Positions 1-5,356 of a stretch of 8,460 nt of DNA are shown here, piece by piece. Under the pieces are notes generated by a model. The model was not told the DNA's origin. It searched no databases and saw nothing but the letters and a program-made list of their open reading frames with translations. Position numbers and translations under genes: made by a program. This DNA is from Fidelibacterota bacterium. GTDB lineage: Bacteria; Fidelibacterota; UBA2242. The stretch spans positions 1-8,460 of the forward strand of contig JAGLWX010000043.1 in NCBI GenBank assembly GCA_023133185.1. Direction: 5' to 3'. How positions within the stretch are numbered: the first letter of the stretch is position 1; each line of letters begins with the position of its first letter.

Positions 1-158
1 AGCAAAGCAAAAATCTATAATAATAGCGTTTGAGACATTCTCTTTAATAGAATAAAAAAAATAACTTTCGTTTATACTGTGAAGCAACAAATTACTTCAA
101 AAATACCACTACAAATAGCATATTGCACTTAACAAAGAATTTGAGATATACAAAAGAT

Positions 159-818
159 TTATATAATACATCCATCAGTAATATTTACAAAATTATCAGT
201 ATAGTCTTTAGCACGTAAATCATGGGTGATCATGATAATTGTATTGCCTTCTTTCCAGAGATCAACAAAAAGTTCCATAATTTCTCTACCTGATTTTGAA
301 TCAAGGTTACCGGTTGGTTCATCAGCCAGAATGATATTAGGATCATTAACGAGAGCACGGGCAATGGCGACCCTCTGTTTTTGTCCGCCGGAAAGTTCAT
401 TTGGCTTGTGATCCATTCTGTCGCCAAGTGCAACTTTATTTAGAATATATTCAACTTTTTCTTTACGCTTTTTTCCGCCTATTCCGGCAAAGAGCAGCGG
501 CATTTCCACATTTTCATAAGCAGAAGCATAAGGTAGAAGATTGAAATTCTGAAATACAAAACCAATCTCTTTATTTCGTAGTTCAGACAATTCATTATCA
601 TTCATATTTTTTACATTTTGTCCGTTTAATTTATACTCACCGGTAGTGGGTTTATCCAAACAGCCCATAATATTCATCAATGTTGATTTTCCAGAGCCGG
701 AAGGTCCGATGACGGTAACAAAATCACTTTTTTTAATATGTAGATCAATTCCGCGCAGAGCTTCTACTTCTATTTTTCCGGTATCATAAACTTTTCTGAT
801 ATTTTCCATTTTTATCAT
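159..818 (-). CDS. ABC transporter ATP-binding protein (MacB/LolD type)
   Basis: This 219-residue cytoplasmic ATPase would drive the two permeases encoded just upstream. All ABC nucleotide-binding motifs are visible: Walker A GPSGSGKST (38-46), Q-loop Gln in FVFQNFNLLP (Q90), signature LSGGQKQR (142-149), Walker B IILADEP (162-168), D-loop NLD (171-173) and switch His in MITHD (H199). The length and the sequence around the Q-loop fit the LolD/MacB/FtsE-like group that pairs with FtsX-fold permeases, as a stand-alone domain and not fused as in E. coli MacB. The ATG at 818 is preferred over the in-frame ATG at 809 because a GGAG lies 7 nt upstream of it (826-829). It is the last gene of the operon, 15 nt after permease 2. 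No clear intrinsic terminator follows. The substrate cannot be read from the sequence; macrolide, peptide or lipoprotein traffic are all possible. Confidence 0.95.
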   Translation of the reverse strand: MIKMENIRKVYDTGKIEVEALRGIDLHIKKSDFVTVIGPSGSGKSTLMNIMGCLDKPTTGEYKLNGQNVKNMNDNELSELRNKEIGFVFQNFNLLPYASAYENVEMPLLFAGIGGKKRKEKVEYILNKVALGDRMDHKPNELSGGQKQRVAIARALVNDPNIILADEPTGNLDSKSGREIMELFVDLWKEGNTIIMITHDLRAKDYTDNFVNITDGCII

Positions 819-833
819 AATAAATCTCCAGTA

Positions 834-2126
834 TTATTCATAATGTAATGCTTTTATAGGATCGATAGATGCAGCTTTGCGGGTAGGAAAAAAACCTGAC
901 AACAATCCCACAATTCCCAGAATTGTTCCGGTACTCAAAGCAACAGTCCAGGAAAATTCCGGATTGGCAAGAATCTGCAGAGCCATATTTTTGCCGAAAT
1001 CCGCACTTTCATTTGGAATACTCTGCACTGCTTTGATAATGCCATAAGCTATGGCGCCGCCAATAAAACCACCGGACAGATCAATCAAAAGCGCTTCGAT
1101 AATAAATTGTGTTTTAATGAGAGATATTTTACCACCAATTGCTCGTTTGATGCCGATTTCGCGAGTTCGCTTTTTCACAGTTACAAACATAATATTTGCT
1201 ACCCCGATACTAGCGATGATCAGAGTCATTGCACCAATTACCCCCAGAAAAATGGTAATTCCTGTGAATGCTTTAGCTGACATTTTTGCATTTTTGATTG
1301 TATCCCAAAAATGTAAAGCGCTGTTATCATCGGGATGATATCGATATTTTCGTCCCAGCACTCTGCGAACCTGTTGATTTACAAAATCAGATTTTTCTAT
1401 TTCATTAACCTGGTAAATTATTCGATTAACATAATTGTTATTGAATATACCTCTGAAGGTTGACGCCGGCATAACACCGCAATCTGCATCAGGTCCGCCA
1501 TACATTCCCATTTGCATTTTTTTCTGCATTACGCCGATTACAGTGAAGGGAATGCTGTTGAGAAAAATTGTTTCTCCAATTGCGTCAACATCACCCATCA
1601 GGTTTTTTTTCAATTCATTGCCAATAAAAATAACCCGGCGTCGTAACTTCATGTCATTATCATTGATGAATCGACCTCCCGGTTGTGGAAAATGCGAACG
1701 CATATCTTCATAGCCGACGGAACTGACCCCGCGAACACGTTCATTGACTACTTTATCACCATATTTAAATGTAATTCCCCATCTATCATATTCCCCGGCA
1801 ATTCTGTCAATTTCGGGGATGCTCTGTTTGAGAAAGCCACAATCCTCTTCCCGTAAACGAATCCGACGACCTTGAGGAAGACCCTTATATTCTATACTGG
1901 TTTGTCCGCCGTAAAGAATGACAATGTTATTTCCCAGTCCCTTTTGCCCTCTCAACATCTGCTTGGATAATCCCTGTCCGAAAGATAGTAAAAGAATTAT
2001 TGTCAATGTTCCCCAGGCAATACCTGCGATTGTGAGGAAAATTTTCCTGCGTTCTTTCTTTAATTCCCGAATGTAAAGTTTTACAAGCAGTAAATTTTTC
2101 ATAAATTCATTTATTCTTTTTGCCAT
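834..2126 (-). CDS. MacB-type ABC permease, second paralogue (MacB_PCD + FtsX)
   Basis: This 430-residue inner-membrane permease has the MacB layout: a cytoplasmic N-terminal helix, TM1 (about 29-50, TIAGIAWGTLTIILLLSFG), a large periplasmic domain (about 51-280), then three TM segments (about 285-315, 330-356, 395-415). The FtsX-like cytoplasmic loop after TM2 carries KKRTREIGIKRAIGG, and the end carries PTRKAASIDPIKAL, both typical of the family. The periplasmic part shows MacB_PCD features such as RRRVIFIGNE and PFTVIGVM. It is clearly paralogous to the preceding gene: both share a T-S-I-x-Y-x-G-x-P-x-G-R stretch after TM1 and an xFWDT/IWDT motif before TM2. The start is the ATG at 2126, 14 nt after the stop of permease 1. 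Its Shine-Dalgarno is weak (only GAG, 6 nt away), so translational coupling is plausible; M9 is an alternative start. It probably forms a heterodimer with permease 1. Confidence 0.93.
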   Translation of the reverse strand: MAKRINEFMKNLLLVKLYIRELKKERRKIFLTIAGIAWGTLTIILLLSFGQGLSKQMLRGQKGLGNNIVILYGGQTSIEYKGLPQGRRIRLREEDCGFLKQSIPEIDRIAGEYDRWGITFKYGDKVVNERVRGVSSVGYEDMRSHFPQPGGRFINDNDMKLRRRVIFIGNELKKNLMGDVDAIGETIFLNSIPFTVIGVMQKKMQMGMYGGPDADCGVMPASTFRGIFNNNYVNRIIYQVNEIEKSDFVNQQVRRVLGRKYRYHPDDNSALHFWDTIKNAKMSAKAFTGITIFLGVIGAMTLIIASIGVANIMFVTVKKRTREIGIKRAIGGKISLIKTQFIIEALLIDLSGGFIGGAIAYGIIKAVQSIPNESADFGKNMALQILANPEFSWTVALSTGTILGIVGLLSGFFPTRKAASIDPIKALHYE

Positions 2127-2140
2127 AATACACTCAATTT

Positions 2141-3367
2141 TTAACTATTTATTGCAACAACAGGATCCAAAGTTGATGCACGCTTTGCCGGACCCCAGCC
2201 TGCAACTAAAGTTATAATTGAAATAATGATAATTGTTGTAACAGCAATTGCCGGATTTAGAATCAATACCCCGACAAATTCTTCAATAGGCGCCAGATTG
2301 ATTCCCCAAATTAGTACTACAGAAAACAAAAAGCCCGAAACAGAACCAGCTGCGGCAATTGCAAAAGTTTCAACTAAATATTGCATAAGAATTACACGTT
2401 TCTTCGCACCGATTGCACGTTTTACTCCGATTTCTGAAGTTCGTTCTTCCACAATTACGTACATGATATTTGCTATTCCAATCCCGCCTACTATCAAGGT
2501 CATTACTCCGACTATACCTAAAAATATTGTAAATCCGTTAAAAAAGATATTGAGGAATTGATCTGCTTCTGTTGTATCCCAGATCGGTAAGGCTTGAGTA
2601 TCTTCTTCGGAAAATCGATATTTTTTTGCCATTGCGGCAACAATAGCCTTTTTCATCTGTTCGGTTTTATTGACATCTTTCGCTCTTGCAACAAGGTTAT
2701 TAACATATCGATCACCATAAATACTCAAATAAGTAGAAGTCGGCATAAAAATAGCATCTTTATCACGACCATTATAACTTCCGTCCTGCTCTTTTTCTAT
2801 TATTACCCCTACAACTGTAAAAGGTGTGCCATTGATATACATCAATTTTCCAACAGCATCTTTATCTCCAAACATGGTTTTTTCGACTTCATTTCCAATA
2901 AAGACTACCCGACGTCTTTTTTCCATATCAATGGGATTTATAAACCTGCTTCCTTCTCTGGGAACCATATTTCTCATTTCTTTAAATTCCGGCCATACTG
3001 CATTGATATTAAAGTTTTGTTTTTTATTATTAACCTTTACAGGAACTTGACGGGAATACTGTGGAGAAATATCATCTATTAACTGAACCTGTTCTTTCAA
3101 ATATTGAGCATCATCTTTATAAAAACTCAGGTTTCTGCCTTTTGGAAATCCGCCGTAACTAATACTTGTTCTTCCAGCCCAGATTACACAGATTGATTCA
3201 CCCATTCCGTGCATGGTTTTGGAGGAATTGGCTTTCACAGCAGCACCAAAAGTCAATAATAATATAACAGCTGTTGTTCCCCAGAAAATACCAAAGAGCG
3301 TCAATAATGTTCTTAGCTTTTGTTTGCTCAGTTCCCTGAATACCTGGGCAATATTTTTAATAAACAC
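2141..3367 (-). CDS. MacB-type ABC permease, first paralogue (MacB_PCD + FtsX)
   Basis: This 408-residue inner-membrane permease has TM1 at about 19-42 (LLTLFGIFWGTTAVILLLTF), a periplasmic MacB_PCD domain (about 43-275, with RRRVVFIGNE and PFTVVGVI), and three FtsX-type TM segments at about 278-306, 332-358 and 370-392. The loop EERTSEIGVKRAIGAKK after TM2 and the end PAKRASTLDPVVAI are FtsX/MacB hallmarks. Four TM helices with a big extracytoplasmic loop between TM1 and TM2 is the mechanotransmission topology of the MacB superfamily. The start is a GTG at 3367: AAAGGA lies 8 nt upstream, its first As belong to the TAA stop of the adaptor gene, and the next internal Met is near residue 52, inside the conserved fold. 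There is a 12-nt gap to the adaptor gene. It likely pairs with the paralogous permease encoded next and the ATPase at 159-818. Confidence 0.94.
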   Translation of the reverse strand: MFIKNIAQVFRELSKQKLRTLLTLFGIFWGTTAVILLLTFGAAVKANSSKTMHGMGESICVIWAGRTSISYGGFPKGRNLSFYKDDAQYLKEQVQLIDDISPQYSRQVPVKVNNKKQNFNINAVWPEFKEMRNMVPREGSRFINPIDMEKRRRVVFIGNEVEKTMFGDKDAVGKLMYINGTPFTVVGVIIEKEQDGSYNGRDKDAIFMPTSTYLSIYGDRYVNNLVARAKDVNKTEQMKKAIVAAMAKKYRFSEEDTQALPIWDTTEADQFLNIFFNGFTIFLGIVGVMTLIVGGIGIANIMYVIVEERTSEIGVKRAIGAKKRVILMQYLVETFAIAAAGSVSGFLFSVVLIWGINLAPIEEFVGVLILNPAIAVTTIIIISIITLVAGWGPAKRASTLDPVVAINS

Positions 3368-3379
3368 TTTAACTATCCT

Positions 3380-4468
3380 TTATTGAATTTCTTTTGGAGG
3401 ACGTTCAACAAGTAAATCGTCTTTTGTTACGCCGGATTTTACTTCTGCATTAATGCCATCGCTTAAACCAATTTCAATTTGACATTTGGAAACTGTTCCG
3501 GTAGTTGTATCTTCCACTTCAACAAATACAGAATCATTTTTAAAAGTTAGAAGTCTTTCAGGAATTGTCAGAACATCTTCCACTTTATTAAGAATAATTT
3601 TAGCGTTGGCGGAATACCCTGCCCTTAGTTTAATACCGCAATCATCTATAATATCTAATTCAATATCGAAAACTGTAGCGTTATTTTCTTTTCTGGCTTT
3701 TGGAGAAATGCGAACTACTTTTCCTTGAATGGATTTTCCCGGTAAAGCGCCGATTTCCAGTTCAGCCAAAACGCCAACACTTACTTTTCCTACATCAATT
3801 TCATCAATTGTTCCACGGAAAATAAGCTGATTCATATCAGCAAAAGTAAACAAAGGAGTTCCCGACTGATAAGAAGTAAGCGGTACAACAGGATCACCAA
3901 TATTGATAAATTTCTCAAGTACTGTACCGGTAATAGGTGATTTTACAACACTTTCAACTTCTCCGGTAAAACCTTTTTCAATAAGTGCCAGTCTATCTTC
4001 GCTTAAATTTTTCTGTAATTGAGCCTCTTTAAATTTTAATTCATCAGATTCGAATTCAAGCTTAGAAATTAATTTTTTTTCTAATAATTCCCTTTTTCGT
4101 TCATATATGACTTTAGCACTTTTATAGGCTATATCTGTCAGTTCCACACTTCTTCTTGCTTCAGTCAGTTCTCTGGGTGTTGGATCGGGCTTAATTTTTA
4201 CAATAATATCACCTTTATTTACATGATCACCAACTTCTATATATTTTTCAATTACAATACCTGGAATTTTGGATTTGACCTGAATTTCATTTAGTGGAGT
4301 AATATTACCAATAGCGAGCGCTTCTTCTACTATTGTACCTTTTCCCAATATAAGCGTTTTATAGCCTTTATTATTTTTTGAGTCTTTATTTGCCATTACT
4401 TGTTTTGTTACTACCCCAACAGCAACCAGAGCAGCAACAGTAATCAGGACTATTTTCCATCTTTTCAT
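3380..4468 (-). CDS. Periplasmic adaptor (membrane fusion) protein, MacA/HlyD family
   Basis: First gene of the operon; 362 residues from the chosen start. An N-terminal TM anchor (about residues 3-23, VLITVAALVAVGVV) leaves the rest in the periplasm. A split lipoyl domain follows (IPGIVIEKYIEVGDHVNKGD near 68-87; SPITGTVLEKFINIGDPV near 177-194), flanking a short alpha-helical hairpin (about 97-160, charged and coiled-coil-like). A beta-barrel (about 205-290) and a C-terminal membrane-proximal domain follow. This is the MacA/RND-adaptor plan, bridging a MacB permease to a TolC-type outer membrane channel. An in-frame GTG at 4477 would add three residues, but that GTG sits inside the ribosome-binding site AAAGGTGAT (4473-4481). 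The ATG at 4468 lies 8 nt past its GG and is the better start. No TolC homologue is encoded in the window. Substrate unknown. Confidence 0.93.
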   Translation of the reverse strand: MKRWKIVLITVAALVAVGVVTKQVMANKDSKNNKGYKTLILGKGTIVEEALAIGNITPLNEIQVKSKIPGIVIEKYIEVGDHVNKGDIIVKIKPDPTPRELTEARRSVELTDIAYKSAKVIYERKRELLEKKLISKLEFESDELKFKEAQLQKNLSEDRLALIEKGFTGEVESVVKSPITGTVLEKFINIGDPVVPLTSYQSGTPLFTFADMNQLIFRGTIDEIDVGKVSVGVLAELEIGALPGKSIQGKVVRISPKARKENNATVFDIELDIIDDCGIKLRAGYSANAKIILNKVEDVLTIPERLLTFKNDSVFVEVEDTTTGTVSKCQIEIGLSDGINAEVKSGVTKDDLLVERPPKEIQ

Positions 4469-4472
4469 TTTG

Positions 4473-4481
4473 ATCACCTTT
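4473..4481 (-). promoter_or_regulatory. Ribosome-binding site of the adaptor gene
   Basis: AAAGGTGAT on the minus strand closely matches the anti-Shine-Dalgarno complement and ends 4 nt before the ATG at 4468. It decides between this ATG and the GTG at 4477 that lies inside the motif. Together with the good sites before permease 1 and the ATPase, it shows that this organism uses Shine-Dalgarno initiation for at least this operon. Confidence 0.7.
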
Positions 4482-4519
4482 ATTTAATTTCAATTTTTCC
4501 CTACATACAAATTAGATAG

Positions 4520-4541
4520 ACACTAAAAAAAATATTAGTGT
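4520..4541. promoter_or_regulatory. Inverted repeat upstream of the ABC operon (possible operator)
   Basis: A perfect 7-bp inverted repeat, ACACTAA (4520-4526) and TTAGTGT (4535-4541), is separated by 8 A/T-only bases. It sits about 50-70 nt upstream of the adaptor start codon in very AT-rich DNA, where a promoter and operator would be expected. No convincing -35/-10 pair with normal spacing could be read next to it. It may be an operator for a regulator encoded elsewhere or simply chance symmetry in AT-rich DNA. Confidence 0.3.
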
Positions 4542-4606
4542 TGTCATAAATTTTTTCAGATTACAACTTTTTATCAAACATACATAGAATTTTATATTTT
4601 AATCGA

Positions 4607-4633
4607 GAGAATTCCCCGATGCTTGCGTCGGGG
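4607..4633 (+). repeat. REP-like hairpin, copy 1 (CTTG loop)
   Basis: GAGA is followed after 3 nt by an 8-bp stem, CCCCGATG (4614-4621) and CGTCGGGG (4626-4633), closed by the tetraloop CTTG (4622-4625). One pair is T.G on the plus strand. Copy 2 lies 86 nt downstream in the same orientation with the same loop and the same wobble position. The form resembles REP elements mobilised by IS200-like RAYT transposases, but no transposase is in the window. Confidence 0.6.
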
Positions 4634-4653
4634 TTACCCTATAAAAGGAAGAG

Positions 4654-4677
4654 TATGAGAAAACTTGGTGTCTCATA
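4654..4677. repeat. Hairpin between the two REP-like copies
   Basis: A perfect 7-bp inverted repeat, TATGAGA (4654-4660) and TCTCATA (4671-4677), has a 10-nt loop. The right arm core TCTCA (4671-4675) could instead pair with TGAGA (4693-4697), the foot of the second REP-like hairpin, so two exclusive foldings exist. Whether the region is transcribed is unknown. Confidence 0.45.
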
Positions 4678-4693
4678 TAAAAATATTACCGGT

Positions 4694-4719
4694 GAGATAC
4701 CCCGCTGCTTGCGGCGGGG
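4694..4719 (+). repeat. REP-like hairpin, copy 2 (CTTG loop)
   Basis: GAGA, then 2 nt, then an 8-bp stem CCCCGCTG (4700-4707) and CGGCGGGG (4712-4719) around the loop CTTG (4708-4711). Compared with copy 1, the sixth stem pair changes from A-T to C-G on both sides, a compensatory change. The T.G pair at the seventh position is kept. Confidence 0.6.
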
Positions 4720-4793
4720 CAGTTCATTTGGCAAAAATTTAGAAGAAATCTTGTTTTGGTATTAGTAGTATAAATTCATTCTGTAAATGTCAT

Positions 4794-4988
4794 GTGGAAC
4801 TTACAGTTTATAATATCAGAGGTGAAAGAGTCAAAACTCTTCTAAAGGGGTTTCAGGAAGAAGGTTCGTATCAGTTGAATTGGGATGGAACAGACCAGAA
4901 TGGCGAGATGGTGGCTTCGGGAATATATTTTCTCAGGATTGCAAGCGGGAAATATTCCAGGACAAATAAGATGATATTTGTTCGATAG
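4794..4988 (+). pseudogene. Remnant of a FlgD-like / type IX secretion C-terminal sorting domain
   Basis: This 64-codon stretch ends at a TAG (4986-4988). It reads as the C-terminal part of a FlgD Ig-like sorting domain, found at the end of large secreted proteins in FCB bacteria: VELTVYNIRGERVKTLL, then YQLNWDGTDQNGEMVASGIY, then FLRIASGKYSRTNKMIFVR. The order VYNIRGE, WDGxDxxG, SGxYFxR and a final KMxxxR matches that family well. What is missing is striking. The upstream Asn-Pro-Phe-Asn-Pro strand and the whole passenger protein are absent. The frame is open only back to 4743, with unrelated-looking sequence, before a TAG at 4740-4742. The GTG at 4794 has no ribosome-binding site. I read this as the 3' end of a deleted or displaced gene, not a functional small protein; a domain fragment moved by recombination is the alternative. 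Confidence 0.7.
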
Positions 4989-4995
4989 AATATAT

Positions 4996-5044
4996 GGAGT
5001 ACGCTGACTGTGTCAGTGTAACATCAACACAGTTGCTGTACTCC
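4996..5044. repeat. Imperfect long inverted repeat with two internal hairpins
   Basis: GGAGTAC (4996-5002) pairs with GTACTCC (5038-5044), and ACTGTGT (5007-5013) pairs with ACACAGT (5027-5033), with a 4-nt internal mismatch between the two stems. Each half can also fold alone: CTGAC-TGT-GTCAG (5004-5016) and ACAG-TTG-CTGT (5029-5039). It begins 7 nt after the stop codon of the sorting-domain remnant. The shape recalls repeated intergenic palindromes that I remember from planctomycetes and FCB genomes, but I cannot confirm a copy number here. Confidence 0.55.
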
Positions 5045-5091
5045 AAAATTAGAGTTTTTGACAGCAACCGGAGTTCTTTTCAATATATGGA

Positions 5092-5186
5092 TGTAGCTTT
5101 CGCAAAGTTTTGCTTTTTCATTCTCGTTTCGGGGCTCTGGAATGTAATAAGAAGTAAAACAAACACTCTTGTTTGTTCAAGCTACA
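5092..5186. repeat. Inverted repeat TGTAGCTT / AAGCTACA enclosing small hairpins
   Basis: An 8-bp perfect inverted repeat, TGTAGCTT (5092-5099) and AAGCTACA (5179-5186), bounds a 79-nt interior. Inside are GCAAA-GT-TTTGC (5102-5113) and AACAAAC (5158-5164) with GTTTGTT (5171-5177). Nested symmetry of this kind suggests a structured repeat or a small MITE-like element. No target-site duplication was recognised. Confidence 0.4.
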
Positions 5187-5269
5187 GGGCTTCGCTCTAA
5201 AAAGCTGAAACCAATTTGGCTTCGCTGAAAATTGGTTTTCTCCGGGCTACAGAGTACAATCCCATAGCC
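5186..5269. repeat. Cluster of three hairpins sharing a GGCTTCGCT core
   Basis: The strongest stem is 10 bp: AAACCAATTT (5208-5217) with AAATTGGTTT (5229-5238), loop 11 nt. On its left is AGGGC-TTC-GCTCT (5186-5198), on its right GGCTA (5245-5249) with TAGCC (5265-5269). The 9-mer GGCTTCGCT occurs twice, at 5188-5196 in the first hairpin and 5218-5226 in the loop of the second. No open frame here looks coding. Confidence 0.45.
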
Positions 5270-5277
5270 AGAGCATA

Positions 5278-5291
5278 CCGACTGAAGTCGG
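5278..5291. repeat. Short palindrome with TGAA loop, copy 1
   Basis: CCGAC (5278-5282), loop TGAA (5283-5286), GTCGG (5287-5291): a perfect 5-bp stem. The next palindrome to the right has the same loop and a related GC-rich stem. Confidence 0.4.
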
Positions 5292-5313
5292 AAACATGAT
5301 GTGTAACCTTTAT

Positions 5314-5334
5314 CCCCCCGGATGAATCCGTGGG
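5314..5334. repeat. Short palindrome with TGAA loop, copy 2
   Basis: CGGA (5319-5322), loop TGAA (5323-5326), TCCG (5327-5330), extended past one C/T mismatch by CCC (5315-5317) with GGG (5332-5334). A T-rich run starts 6 nt to the right (from 5341). For the minus-strand NFACT gene that ends at 5357, the T-run is on the wrong side, so this is not a canonical intrinsic terminator for it, though the hairpin could stabilise its 3' end. Confidence 0.4.
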
Positions 5335-5356
5335 TTAATCTTTTTTATTTTTTGCG

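Noticed and set aside
33..56. ATTCT/AGAAT hairpin next to an A-run as terminator of the ABC operon
   Set aside because: For minus-strand transcription the U-run would come before the weak AT-rich stem, so it does not fit an intrinsic terminator.
2594..3082. 162-codon plus-strand open frame
   Set aside because: It lies wholly inside the permease 1 gene on the opposite strand, whose product matches MacB throughout. The plus-strand translation has no recognisable fold and no ribosome-binding site.
4994..5200. 68-codon plus-strand open frame after the sorting-domain remnant
   Set aside because: It is built from the inverted repeats at 4996-5044 and 5092-5186, has no family resemblance I recognise and no ribosome-binding site.
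5314..5356. Hairpin plus T-run as an intrinsic terminator
   Set aside because: The T-run follows the hairpin only on the plus strand, where no intact gene is upstream. For the minus-strand NFACT transcript it precedes the hairpin.
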